Positions 44,110-55,010 of a stretch of DNA of 64,000 bases are shown in pieces (position 1 is the first letter of the stretch; each line of letters starts with the position of its first letter). A program made the position numbers and the translations under genes. Under the pieces are notes generated by a model. It searched no databases. It was not told the origin of the DNA and was given only the letters and a program-made list of their open reading frames with translations. This stretch comes from Rhipicephalus microplus (Eukaryota > Arthropoda > Arachnida > Ixodida > Ixodidae): positions 320,794,017 to 320,858,016 of the forward strand of contig NC_134710.1 in assembly GCF_043290135.1 (NCBI RefSeq). Reading direction: 5' to 3'.

Positions 44110-44460
44110 GTGTGTTCTTCCGTGCACGAGCGCATGCCTATGTGTGTGTGCATACATGCATGCTTTTGTGTGGGTTCTAGTGCATGTGTGCTGTGTGTGT
44201 TCTTCCGTGCGTGAGGGTGTGCAAATGTGTGTGTATGTGCGAGTGCACGTTAGTCTGCCGGTTGGGCGTGCTTGTGTGCGTGGGTGAATGTACGTGTGTG
44301 CATTCTGTTGTGCGTGAGTGTATGCAAATTTGTGTGTGGGCACATGCGTGCATGCATGTGCAAATGTGTGTGTATGTGAGCGTGCTCGTCTGTGTGCCTG
44401 TGTTTGTGCATTTTCATTGTGTGTGTTTTTAGGCTTGTTTGTGTGTGTGTTCCTATGCGT
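44108..44460. repeat. TG-rich alternating purine-pyrimidine tract
   Basis: A degenerate (TG)n/(CATG)n region, for example gtgtgtgtgcatacatgcat and gtgtgtgtatgtgcgagtg. It produces the spurious His/Thr-rich minus-strand frame 44511-44083. Such tracts can adopt Z-DNA. Confidence 0.8.
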
Positions 44461-45240
44461 CACCGCATTTTTCAATGCGTGAAAAAAACCTGCCTTCTGC
44501 ATGAACCTCAAACACTAAGTGGCGTCTGTGTCTGTATGTAAATCAACACTGGTTTTGCTCAGCCATCACATTCCACAGAGTTATGAGACGCGCGCCAAAC
44601 TAGACTGCTTCCCGTAGAAGCAGATTTGCAGAAAATTCGCTCCCATACCTTCTCCTTCATTGCTGAAAAAAGTCTGCGAGTAAAGCAGGTAAGCTTGCAC
44701 ACTGAAGGCCTCAGTACCCCAAGGCATCTCTGCCAAACTCCACGATGCAGCTCAGCTATCCGAATCCTTTCCCTCTTTTGGAAGCAGTCAAAATTGATTT
44801 AATAAATCAATCGGGTGAGTTCGCTCTCCTGTGTACTTTCTACTCATGTGCTGCACAAGAGGGTGCCAAAGTTTTCTTAAAAACTGGCTCACGGATGTGT
44901 TCGATTTGGTCACTATCAGCACGACAGGAGCTGGAGAACGAAAAAAAAAGAATATAGGACCAGTCGCCATCAATTCTATTTTATTTGAGGTGATTGGGGG
45001 CGAGGAAAAATAAAGTGCACGGTGCACAGCTAACCTGCAGTCCGCAGTTTCTATAAAGAGACATCTTCAAGCTCCGCAAATCATCCGGCATAAACAGCAA
45101 AGGAAAGGAGGGGTAGTAGGTGCGCACCACCATGCAGCGAATGGAGCGGTCACGCCCCCTTTTGCAATTACGTTTCCATCTGAATAAAACTGCCAGAGGA
45201 ACACCGCCGCTTGCACCGATCTAGGTGGCCGTGCTTTAGT

Positions 45241-45420
45241 TTACAGGGCCTTTTGGAGGCCCTGTAATTCGACGTTTGTCTTTTTGGGCACACTCCAAAG
45301 AGTTTCACCTATTCTTTAGCGTCTGAGACGCCAGAGGAGAGGGACTTGTATTCATCACCTCTGCGAGGGGGCCAATAGTGCCTGATCAGCAGGCACGTTC
45401 ACATAAGTTTTGGACCTAAC
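45241..45420 (-). pseudogene. LINE B ORF1 C-terminal fragment
   Basis: The minus-strand sequence encodes CPKRQTSNYRASKRP-like residues that correspond to HRPKKDKTPITGPDKGP at the end of LINE A ORF1. The inverted ttacagggcc...ggccctgtaa hairpin is present in both. Upstream coding is degraded by stops. Confidence 0.6.
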
Positions 45421-47651
45421 TGCACTTGCAGTATTTTAGGGTTCGAAAGACTCTGAAGTCTATAGAACCTGTTTTGCCAGGCGGCAGAGCAGCACAGGCT
45501 ATTTTCCTCAGGCGCAGATGGCGTGATCGCAGTCACACTCCGTGTGACACTCGCAGCTGTGGAAAGCTGTGGCGTGGGAGACTCTTGAAGTCTGTAGAAC
45601 TGGTTTGCTGTAGGTGTTATTGCGCTTCAGGTGTTATCACGTTATCAGGTGTTAGTGCGCTTCTGCGTTAGGTGATAAGGTTGTCTTAGTGTCAGTACAG
45701 TCGAGCCTGACTATATCGAACTCGTTTATATCAAATTATCCCGTATATCAAACAATTCCTAAATACGGGAAGTTTAGATTGAGAATATATAGCAAAAGTT
45801 ACTGTTTTATCGAACAAAAATAACAACGACAACTGATATATCAAACTCCATGTGCCTCAAAAGTGCCCCAGCAAGTTGGCTTTCCCTCGTGGTGGCGGGA
45901 AAAACTGCCGGCGCCACCCTAGAAAAAGTTGGTTAGACCCGGTTGTGCGTGGGCGAACACCCCCCTCCAAGAAATGATCCTGGCCCGCTCACAGTGCTTA
46001 CAGCCAATCAGAGGCCGTCGTGCTTTTTCCGAGGCGCGAAGGCGGTAGAAGTGAGCGCCATTTTTTCTTTATGCTTGTGTGCCCGCTGCTGCAGATTCAG
46101 CGTGGTCTGTGGTGTTGCCTGTTGGTGCTCTGTGAACTGTATTGGCCCGCTGTCATCATGGCTTGCGCAAAGAGGCAAAACTTGCTGTTCGCCGCGAAAC
46201 TCGAAATCGTCAATTGGGTTGAGCGCGGTGAAAAGAAGTCCGACGTCGCCGTCGCATACAAAATTCCAAGGAGCACCTTGAGTACTATCCCGAAGAACAA
46301 GGCAAACATCAGGGCCAAGTCGGACAAAAGGCCAGGTGCCCGTGGCACCCGACGTGTGCGCGCTACTGTGTACGAAGATGTGGAAGCGGTCATTTACAAG
46401 TGGTTTGTGGGCGTTCGGTCACGAAACATCCCGGTGTTCGGCCCTATGATCGAGGAGAAGGCCAACGACCTTGCTTTTCTGCTTGGCAGGAATGATTTCT
46501 AAGGCATTTCAGGCTGGCTTCAGCGGTTCAAAGAACGGCACGACATCGTTGGCAAAGCTGTTACAGCTGAAAGCAGAGTGGCGGACCTGGACAGCGTAGA
46601 AAAATGGCTCGAGGAAAACTGGCGAGATATCGCAGCAAGATATAGAGCCCAAGATATCTTCAATGCGGATGAAACCGCTCTATTTTGGCAAATGTTGCCA
46701 AATAAGACACTTGCAAGTCGTGGCGACAAGACAAGCGGCGGCAAAGCAAACAAAGCTCGTGTGTCCGTGCTGTTGGCCGCTAATTTAGACGGATCGAAAA
46801 AGCTTCGACCTCTGGTTATCAGGAAAAGCACGGCACCGCGGCATTTTCGAAATGCGCTGTCGCTTCCAGTTACCTACCGAGCAAACTCAAAAGCGTGGAT
46901 GACCGGGGAGCTTTTAAGCAGATGGCTATTGTCGTGGAATGATGATTTGGTAGGCGCAAATCGCAAGGTGTGCCTGCTCATGGACAACTGTTCATCGCAC
47001 CACTGCAGTACGACCTTCAGCAACATCGAGCTGCGTTTTTTGCCCCCGAACACTACGTCTGTACTGCAACCAATGGATCAAGGCGTTATACGCGCAATGA
47101 AAGCAGGCTATCTGAAGCGCCTGGTGAAGAGGCTGCTGCAGAACCTTCGTGTCGGCAGGGAGCTTAAGATCAACTTGCTCGGAGCTATTTCTATGTTGAG
47201 TAGATTGTGGGCAGATGTCAAGAAGGAGACGATCCAGAACTGCTTTAGGCATGCCGGCTTCCGCGTGCCTGGTGATGAAACCCCAAATTCTGACAGCACT
47301 GAAGACACCGCAGGTGTTTTCGCCGAAGTTTGGAACGAGCTGGCAGAGTTCCCGGGTGCTATCGACGGATCGACATTCGACGAGTTCGTCAGTGCGGACG
47401 ATGTCCCCATCATGGGCCAATTACAGGATGCGGATTACATAGCAGACGTCGTGCCGACCACGAACCAAAGCGACAGCAATGTGGAAATCGACGACGACCC
47501 ATTGCCTACATCCTCCGAAGTGATTAGTGCACTTGCGTTGGTCCGGCGCTGGAAGGCTGCAGCCTCAGCTGCTCCGACTTGTTGGACAACGTGGAGGCGT
47601 GCGTGCTGTCACAGGCAGCGAAGTCCTTGACACAGAAAAAATCTGAGACTA

Positions 47652-48767
47652 CCTTATTTACTCGCATAATAGGCGCACTTTTTTTTTTCAGAAAATCCGG
47701 CTCGAAGTTAGGGGTGCGCCAAGTACGCGGGGTAAAATTTTCGAAAATTTTTTCAACTCGGTTGTCACTCTTTAAATCTGCACACTTGTCAAGTAAAAGG
47801 CGACTTTATCGTTTACCAATTAATTCAGCATAAAACAAACATACCTACGTACCTTTTAATGAACAAGCGAGAGCCGTCAACTGGACACACACACGTAAAA
47901 TTTACACAAAAGTCGTAGCTGTTCCTCCTTTTCCCTATTCGAAGTCCGAGTCGGAGATCACACATTCATCCTCGCCGAGCGGGGATTCGTTTTCGGTGTC
48001 CGAATCATCCGCACCCCACAACATGTCATCCTCACTCGCATCCAGTGCGTTCGAGATACCCGTCTTCTTGAAGCTTTTCCTGACGACTTCGTCGGAGATC
48101 GCCTGCCACGCTTCCACGATCCAAGCGCACAGCATTTCCACAGGTGGCCTCTTAATCTTACCACCTGTAGTCAGCTGATGTTGTCCTCCAGCCATCCAGG
48201 TGGTGTACAACCTTCGAACATTGTCCTTGAAAGGTTTATTCAAGGACACGTCCAAAGGCTGCAGTATCGATGTGAGGCCGCTTGGAATCACTGCCAGATC
48301 TGTGCGCAGCTCCTTTAGCTCATTTCGTACGCGGTCTACTAGGTGCCCACGAAAACCGTTTTTCTTTTTCTCTGATGGTGGTGATGGCGATCGAGCCCCC
48401 GGCGTTGTACACGTGACCTCCAAAAAGCGCGGCGATTTGGGGGGTATCAGTAATTGATGGAACAGCCGTTTTTTTTTTTTCCCCTCATGGACGCTTTTTT
48501 TTTTTTTCAAGTTTTATTTCGACAAACACGTTGGTTAGGTCGTTGCACTTCGAATTTTTTTTATTTGCTCGTCGATTTGCCTTCTTTTTTTCTTCAGGGT
48601 ACGGGGACCGCGTTCCAACTGTACCGCTGGGGGGTAGAATCGTTTCTGATCACGGCCAACTTCGGGGTGCGCCTATTATGCGCGGAATTAAAAAAAATCA
48701 AATTTTCCGCGACCAAACTAGGGGTGCGCCTATTATGCGAGTGCGCCGATTATGGGAGTAAATACGG
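47652..48767 (-). mobile_element. Tigger derivative nested in the larger Tigger
   Basis: The left terminus ccttatttactcgcataata (after TA 47650-47651) and the right terminus (minus strand) ccgtatttactcccataatc (before TA 48768-48769) match the derivatives at 25253 and 61467, not the host Tigger. Inner copies of the end motif (ggggtgcgcctattatgcga) are present at the right. It retains only the C-terminal part of its own transposase, on the minus strand. Confidence 0.9.
47935..48360 (-). pseudogene. Tigger transposase C-terminal part (deletion remnant)
   Basis: A 191-codon minus-strand frame runs 48510-47935. Only its distal ~140 codons look like transposase: FRGHLVDRVRNELKELRTDL, SGLTSILQPLDVSLNKPF (third catalytic Asp), FKDNVRRLYTTWM, EMLCAWIVEAWQAISDE and the acidic end DDSDTENESPLGEDE. 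The first two catalytic Asp residues and the DNA-binding domain are deleted; the proximal ~50 codons come from low-complexity A/T runs. The same C-terminal signature occurs in the relic at 49050-50232. Confidence 0.85.
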
Positions 48768-49049
48768 TATTTTGTTCCACAGTAGGACACGCAAGTAAGC
48801 CACCTTATTAATAAAGTAGTTTTCTTCTAGTTTGTTATGTGCCTTTGTGCCAAAACCTATACCGGGCCTATATCGGATTATGCCATATATCGAACTAATA
48901 AACGTTTTTTGGCGAGTTCGATATACCCGGGTTCGACTGTAGCAGGCGTTAGTCTTGCAGACACACACGTGCAACAGTAGTCAGTGGCTTCTGCTTCAAC
49001 TTCGCGCCCATAACGACGGCCACAATTTTGCTCCTGCAATTTTATGTCA

Positions 49050-50232
49050 CGTCAGCACCGCGTAGTCAGTACTCGGCTGCTTTTAAAACGGAAGTTATCG
49101 CTGCTGCCGAAACCACTGGCAACTGCGTCGCAAAGCGGCTGTTCGGAGTCAACGAGCGGAGTAGAAACAGATAGATGCACTCTGTTTTCAGCGACTAGCA
49201 AAAAGTTCCCGCGAACCAAAAAATAGAGTTTCCTGACATGAAACGAGAACTCGCAGACTTTGTGCGGGAGCAGCGAGCTAAACACCAAGCTACTACAAGT
49301 GAAGGCAAGGGAGATCACTCGAGAGAAAGGCTCTCAGCTGTAGCAATTCAGAACGAGCAAGCACTGGGCGTCTCTATTCATGCGTCGCACTGGGTTCTTC
49401 TCCCTATGTCGGCGTACGTCGATCTCCCAGAAGCTACCAAAGAGCTACGAAGAGCACCTTGTGAAGTTTCAAAAGTATATAATTGCGTTGCAAAAGGCTG
49501 TCCCCTTTCAGCTGGGCCAGATCACCAATGGGGACCAAATGCCGATCTACCTGAATATGCTCTCGGCACTGACTGTGCATCAGAAAAGTTATCGTGTGAT
49601 CGACTGAGAACGAAAAAACGAAGGAGACTGTAATGTTGCCCTTCACTGCAGACAGTCACAAGCTACCACCCTAGTGGTATTCAAATGAAAGGCGTTGCCG
49701 AAAGGGGAGAAATTCCCAAAAAATGTCGTCCGCTGTCAGATTAAGGGGCGGATGGACAAATCGCTAGTGCTTGACAGATAAAGTCTGTGTGGTGTTACCG
49801 GCCCGGAGCACTGCTGGAGCTCCGTTCAATGCTTGTGCTAGATGGGTTTCGGTGTCACCTAACCGACTCCGTAAAGCAACTGCTGCGCGACTCCCGCACC
49901 GAGCTCGTCGTCATCGCAGCTGCAGTCACTTGATGTGTGCCTTGATAAGCCATTTAAGGACCATGTCAAGTGCCTGCGGAGTGGATGAGGTCCGGAGAAC
50001 AAGAAGTGACTTCTACTGGACGGCTGGAACGGGCCTCGCCAGCGATGCTGCGCTCGTGGATAGTAGAGGCTTGGGCCTGCATTCCCAAGGAGCACATTTG
50101 CCGCACGTTTAAAAAGTGCTCCATTTCGAATGCACTGAGGATGATGTGTTGCACTGAGGATGATGTGTTGTGGGAGAACATTTCCGAGAAGGGGGCTTCG
50201 GTAGAGAGTGCATCCAACGACGACGATGAATA
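49050..50232 (+). pseudogene. Decayed Tigger transposase
   Basis: Fragments in several frames follow transposase order: SAAFKTEVIAAAETTGNCVA and FGVNERS (helix-turn-helix), IEFPDMKRELADFVREQR, FQKYIIALQKAVPFQLGQIT followed by NGDQMPIYLNM (first Asp), KALPKGE, MLVLDGFRCHLTDSVKQLL (second Asp), FKDHVKCL, and ASPAMLRSWIVEAWACI with a serine/aspartate-rich end stopping at 50230-50232. It resembles the subfamily of the nested derivative at 47652 rather than the larger Tigger just upstream. Numerous frameshifts and stops; I did not find its terminal repeats. Confidence 0.8.
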
Positions 50233-50239
50233 AAGTGTG

Positions 50240-51096
50240 TGAATAAATGCATTTTTCCGTTTTACTCGGGCTATATTTGAATGGAAACTTTTTTTATCAT
50301 TTGCTATCCCCAAATTACACCCCAGACTATATGCAGGCTTTTACGTTAAACAACCAGTTTGTAACATTCCCTGTGTATCGTACAATCTATACACAAGCTG
50401 GGATGATGAGGACTGCTCAAGTAAAGATTAGATGTGGGTGGCCGATTTCAGTCGCTTGGAGGGCGCACGCGATAGTATCCCACCGCATGTTAGACCTGCC
50501 GTCGAATGCTCAAGCAGAGATGAAACACACCGCCCATCTTGAACAATCATGAAAAGATGCGGGGGAGATGGGGGGGGGGGGAGTAGCTCGAGCAGCAACT
50601 GTGAACTTTGATTCTAGGTGCGTAGTTGCAATAGCTGGCGCACGCTACCAGGCAAGCATCAGAGCATGGCTCGTAAACTTTTCTACATGGTGCGCTCTCA
50701 ATGGGAAGAGATTGTGCGATAAGAGTACATATTTTATTCCTGGAGCAGTCATGAATAGATGTGATAGCCACTGTGTAAAACTCAAAAGTGAAAAGAAAAA
50801 CAGACAAGGACTTGCAAAACTCCAGAGCAAGCAATGTTCACAGTGAAGCTAGATTATGTTGTTAGAACTTGACTACAACAAAATTGACCAATGGCATCAA
50901 CCCACCAGTATTAGCTGAACTGCTCGCAACAAGTGTGATGGTCACGGGATGCCTGTTGAAGCTCACCACCTGCACAGCAAAAGCAAGAAACAATTGTTCT
51001 TACTACCACCCAAATAGTTGTTTCTGCTGAGAGCCAACTTATGTCAATGTCTGGTGTTTTACATGCTGAACTCATAATAATATGAGGCATGCAGTG
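50240..51096. other. No identified gene
   Basis: Contains a short G run (about 50572-50580) and frames under 105 codons without motifs. Confidence 0.4.
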
Positions 51097-51108
51097 GTGT
51101 GGAACTAT

Positions 51109-51352
51109 GGCCCCGCCGCGGTGGTCTAGTGGCTAAGGTACTCGGTTGCTGACCCGCAGGTCGCGGGATCGAATCCCGGCTGCGCCGGCTACATTTCTGA
51201 TGGAGGCGGAAATGTTGTAGGCCCGTGTACCCAGATTTGGGTGCACGTTAAAGAACCTCAGGTGGTCGAAATTTCCGGAGCCCTCCACTACGGCATCTCT
51301 CATAATCATACAGTGGTTTTGGGACGTTAAAACCCCACAAATCCACAAAAAA
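51109..51352 (+). repeat. Full-length Ruka-like SINE with 12-bp target duplication
   Basis: This is the plus-strand reference copy in the window. The head is gccccgccgcggtggtctag then tggctaaggtactcggttgc (A-box region), the B-box region is cgggatcgaatcccggctgc, the body is gatggaggcggaaatgttgt and aggtggtcgaaatttccgga, and the 3' end is gggacgttaaaaccccaca. It is flanked by gtgtggaactat at 51097-51108 and 51353-51364. Confidence 0.95.
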
Positions 51353-51602
51353 GTGTGGAACTATAGATTGATACTGACCACCTGAGAATGCATAATGATA
51401 TTTAATGTTTACCAAAACTGACAAACACATGGGTATTTTTATCCCTGATATGCAGACGTGGCCAAGAATATAACATGTATTCTTGAGCTTAGCAGTGCTA
51501 AACTTTGCATGCTAAGCTACCCAGGCAGGCAAGTTTGCCTCACTCCCCCATCTTCAATATAAAGAAAAAAAAATCCACGAACCAGGGGAGTCTTCCAGTA
51601 TG

Positions 51603-51846
51603 ATTGATCGATTGATTTGTGGGGTTTAATGTCCCAAAACCACCATATGATTATGAGAGACGCCGTAGTGGAGGGCTCCGGAAATTTCGAACACCTGGGG
51701 TTCTTTAACATACACCCAAATCTGAGCACACGGGCCTACAACATTTCCGCCTCCATCGGAAATGCAGCCGCAGCAGCCGGGATTCGAACCCGCGACCTGC
51801 GGGTCAGCAGCCGAGCACCTTAGCCACTAGACCACCGTGGCGGGGC
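51603..51846 (-). repeat. Full-length Ruka-like SINE with 14-bp target duplication
   Basis: Opposite orientation to the copy 250 bp upstream, with an intact B box (gggattcgaacccgcgacct). It is flanked by perfect agtcttccagtatg at 51589-51602 and 51847-51860. With the upstream copy it forms a head-out/tail-in inverted pair. Confidence 0.95.
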
Positions 51847-51860
51847 AGTCTTCCAGTATG

Positions 51861-53569
51861 CTTGTTCAGAATTTGTGCTATCAGGAAAAAAAAGTTTTCA
51901 AGCTGCAGCAGTCACTGTAGTTGCTGCAACATTGGTAGATAAAGCATGCTACCCAAAAGAAAAAGTGCACACCACTACTGCTCATGAACACAGGTGCTTA
52001 TTCTGCATATTACTCTGCTGTCAGTGTTTCTCGACACATTTATTCAGTGCCATTTCATGGAGTGTATCTGCAAAAGTAGTCAAGCTAGCATGCCCATACA
52101 GCCTTAGTGTCCGAGCGTCATCTTGTAGATTAGTTCTTTGAACAATGTGCACATCTTGCTGCTTGTCAGCTTTATCGTTTGCACCCACAGGGACACTAAG
52201 AAGAAAAGTGTCATCTGCCTCACTGAATTATCCCTCAATGTATCACTTTTGCTGCAACAAGTTCACACACCAGCACACCGGGAAAGATTTCGATGAAACC
52301 ATCTAGGGCCTATGCAATTCTTCACAGAGCAAAAATTGATCACACTGTGTTCCAAAGCAGGCAGAAACGTGACAAGCTTTGAGAACATTTACTGAGCGAG
52401 CATAGTGAAAATAAAAAAAATACATTGAAATCCACATCACAGGGCTTTAAAGGCATTAGGGTTTTAGCAAGACCTCCAACACTTGGATCTGGGCGATTCA
52501 TTTCCTCTTCTACTGCAAAACCAATGATCCATGACTTAATGATAGAGTTCTCATGATCCATCACTTGATAGAGTTCTCATAATCCATGACAATGATAGAG
52601 TTCTAAAAAAATTATTCCATGCGTTTCACTTCTGCGTCCCATGTAACAAATGTGTGGCAGGAGCATGTCTTGCGGGCATTTCTCCTAGCACACAAGTGGA
52701 TAAGCTGCAAGAGCTATCCAGAGCTTAACAGAATAGCTTAGCACGCAACGCTTGAACAAGGGTATGCCCTCTAAGCATGAACTTAGCATTGCTATGCTAG
52801 GCTCTAATAGCATAACACTGGCTCGTGTCAATCAACACTTTCATGAGATCGCTATGCTTTCAGGAGTTGTACTTTCTCCTCAATCATTTATGGTATCTGG
52901 GCTGTATGTATTCTGCAAGAGGCCACTAGATGGGCTCTTCATTTCAGCGCTCAAGAGCTAGTGAACTGAAGCAAACAGTATACAGCAAATCTTGAGTATA
53001 TTCATTTATTGCACATTCAACGTCCAACTGATGAACTTTGTAGGGGGTCAGGGCCAGTCGCTACACCGAACCTCTAAGGAACGACATGGAGACACCGAGC
53101 AACATATCTTGGCTGATGAAAGGCTTGGCTGCAACTGATAAACAGCGGAAGCTAAATGCAAGCCGCAAAAAATGCCAGCTAATCCTCGTTACCTTCTATA
53201 CACTGGCTCCGCCACTGTCAGCGTTCCCATAACTTGCAGAATACTGCCCCTGATTTATAGAAGCAACTTTGCATTGCTATTGCAGTTAAGAGCCATTCAA
53301 CAAAACAAACAAGTTTTTATATTATGCCTGTCACAAGAAACTTCTTGTTAAACTAATGCAGCAGACAGAGACAGCAGATATACTCCAGTGACATCTTCAG
53401 GGAAGCAGAAAAATATAAGGGTCTCACGATTCTACAGACCATAAGCAAGCTGCTGGTTTGTTTAAAACACTGATAGTGTAAGCATAAGTATGACAAAACT
53501 ACTGCAATGCATTTTAGAAATCAAAGAAATATAGCAGAGTATAGTAAAACAAAATGTCACTGTTAAAAC
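51861..53569. other. No identified gene; short tandem repeat near 52.5 kb
   Basis: At about 52524-52606 a ~30-bp unit around gatagagttctcatgatcca recurs three times with small changes. Nothing else is recognised. Confidence 0.5.
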
Positions 53570-53584
53570 TTAAAGGGAACTCAT

Positions 53585-53782
53585 GAAGCGTGGAAGCTTG
53601 GGCAAGTTGGTAGGACATAACTGAATGCAGGAACAGCGCAACCTAGAAGTAGTTACTTCGTAACTACGCAAGCGAAAAAACAAGGACAGAAAAGAGCGCT
53701 GTAGCGCTCTTTTCTGTCCTCGTTTTTTCGCTTCCGTAGTTACGAAGTAACTACTTCTAGGTTGCGCTGTTCCTGCATTCAG
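53585..53782. mobile_element. 198-bp foldback insert with 15-bp target duplication
   Basis: Two 83-bp arms (53618-53700 and 53703-53785) are complementary with about two mismatches and separated by only 2 bp; a short single-copy lead (gaagcgtggaagcttgggca) precedes the left arm. The insert is flanked by ttaaagggaactcat at 53570-53584 and 53783-53797; the outermost bases of the right arm overlap the duplication. No coding capacity. The length of the duplication is more typical of LINE-mediated insertion than of DNA transposition. Confidence 0.85.
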
Positions 53783-54479
53783 TTAAAGGGAACTCATTAG
53801 ATCTGTTTCGAATTGGTCGCACGAATAGTACATACATTGAAACCTTATTAATATGCACCCACATGAAACGTACTAACAGAAACAGTTGCAGCGAATCCTT
53901 GACCAAATCCCATCGCGACTAATCTCAAGAAATACATCACAATGTACTGCAAAAGGTTTTGCATCTTTTCGAGAAGTGTGAAGAGCCGCCAATCAATGGT
54001 TCCGACAGCCACGTGTTTGCGATTATGCCTTTGCAGTAAGCATCAGGAAAACGCCGGCGTGGCAGACACTAAGGAGTTGGTATGACTTATTGCCAACAAC
54101 CTAGTCACCATAAGTAGTACCTTCAGCTATCTGCCCAGCCAATCATGTGGCGTAGGGCTACTTTAAGCCTACTGTCTGCTTTTAATAGGAGACTACCTGA
54201 AAATGTTGGGCCCCCTATCACTGACACATTGTGCAAGGCTGGATACAAGCACGCACTGCTTTAAGGAAACAAAAGCAGCTCGCTTGCGCGCGATATGAGC
54301 GCCGAGAAACCTCACTGCATTGACGCTATCCCACTAAACACACGTGGTACAGAAAGCATAGAACTGTTGTAACCATACTGAATGCTTTCAACAGTGGAGC
54401 TGTTCAAGCCCAGCATTGGTCCATAACCGATAAATAGAAATGATCATGAACCCTTGTGCACTCTTCTCTGCTTCACTCC

Positions 54480-54590
54480 CAGCATGGGCCTCAAGCATTT
54501 TCTCCTCCACCGAAAATGCGGCTGCTGCAGCCAGGATTCAATCCCATAACCTGCGAGTCAGCTTTTAAGTGTCGTAACCACTAAACAACC
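54480..54590 (-). repeat. Ruka-like SINE, head half only
   Basis: Blocks cagcatgggcctcaagcatt, aatgcggctgctgcagccag and a mutated B box (aggattcaatcccataacct) up to gtcgtaaccactaaacaac. The 3' half is missing. Confidence 0.65.
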
Positions 54591-54599
54591 CACTAAACA

Positions 54600-54712
54600 A
54601 CCACAGTGAGGGAAAAAAAATTTCTTGGCAAGGCAGGATTAGAACACAAGTCTCTGTGTATGAAAGCGAGCAGCGTAACCATTCTGCCATTTAGGCACAC
54701 TACCCGAGCATA
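54600..54712 (-). repeat. tRNA-derived SINE head, second family or related
   Basis: On the minus strand gtgcctaaatggcagaatgg (A-box region) and gacttgtgttctaatcctgc (B-box region) are followed by a T-rich block. It lies directly beside the truncated Ruka-like head at 54480-54590. The adjoining 54720-55010 is a strongly purine-rich (GA/AAG) tract on the plus strand. Confidence 0.55.
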
Positions 54713-55010
54713 GCATATCCTTGTATGGTATGTACAGCAAGAAGTTGGGAAAAGATGCGAGGGTAAGCAGGAGGGAAAGGAAGAAAGGAGAGGAACACAT
54801 GGCCGAGAAAGCATGAGTGAAAGGATGAGTAAGAGTAAAATGAAGATAAAGGCAGAAAGGGAGCGAGAAAGAATGAGACTGAGAAGGACACAGACAGAAA
54901 TAAATAGAAATAAACAGAAAAAAAATGATAGACAAGACTGAGAAGAGAGAAGAAAGGAAGCAAAAAGAGAAACCTAAAGAAATACCTAAAGGAATGAACC
55001 ACTCCGAAGG

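Larger units (their letters stand above)
42785..45240. mobile_element. 2.46-kb DNA element with long terminal inverted repeats in LINE B
   Basis: The left end acttcaggcacggccgcata faces the complement at the right end (actaaagcacggccacctag on the minus strand). Pairing continues, imperfectly, for about 110 bp: cgtttctgaggctgttccat against gtgttcctctggcagtttta, then aatgtaattggagaagtg against aacgtaattgcaaaaggg. TTA occurs at both borders (42783-42785 and 45241-45243) and may be the target duplication. No transposase frame is readable, so it is probably non-autonomous. It sits between LINE B ORF1 and ORF2 and contains a SINE (43864-44109). Confidence 0.7.
37960..45420 (-). mobile_element. LINE B: second I-clade-like LINE, split by two insertions
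   Basis: LINE B is a relative of LINE A. The 3' end (37961 onward, gatgatgacaatgtg) parallels LINE A's tail and shares ccaattgatggccaaagag. ORF2 runs from about 42755 to 38230 on the minus strand. An ORF1 C-terminal fragment lies at 45241-45420, where tttacagggccttttggagg matches LINE A's tttacagggcctttgtcagg. An 860-bp segment (40766-41625) and a 2.46-kb segment (42785-45240) interrupt it. The original length cannot be given because ORF1 is incomplete and may continue toward 45690. Confidence 0.85.
46158..48785 (+). pseudogene. Tigger transposase with one stop, one frameshift and a nested insertion
   Basis: The enzyme would bind the element ends and cut and paste it at TA. From the ATG at 46158: residues about 1-55 are the CENP-B-type N-terminal helix-turn-helix (AKLEIVNWVERGEKKSDVA, IPRSTLSTI); about 65-140 are the second, Tc5/CENP-B-type DNA-binding fold; then the DDE domain with D171 (FNADETALFW), D276 (LLMDNCSSHH) and D307 (LQPMDQGVIRAMK), a DD30D spacing usual for this group. 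A single in-frame TAA lies at 46500-46502. A frameshift near 47550 precedes the C-terminal SQAAKSLTQKK. The tail then meets the nested element; its last residues (Y-F-V-P-Q, stop at 48783-48785) lie beyond it. A TGA replaces the expected Ser before Asp-Tyr-Phe. Confidence 0.9.
45698..48939 (+). mobile_element. Tigger (pogo-type) transposon, near complete
   Basis: The left terminus cagtcgagcctgactatatc and the right terminus (minus strand) cagtcgaacccgggtatatc are flanked by TA (45696-45697 and 48940-48941). The inverted ends extend into tcgaactcg. Total 3,242 bp, of which 1,116 bp (47652-48767) is another element inserted at TA. Without it the element is about 2.1 kb, a normal Tigger size. 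It carries one transposase gene on the plus strand. Confidence 0.95.

Noticed and set aside
44083..44511. 142-codon His/Thr-rich minus-strand frame
   Set aside because: It is the translation of the TG-rich simple repeat plus the head of a SINE; composition follows the repeat.
46020..46157. Extended N-terminus of the Tigger transposase upstream of 46158
   Set aside because: The upstream codons are unlike transposase (Arg/Phe/Cys-rich, from the 5' UTR), whereas the family-like sequence starts at the ATG at 46158.
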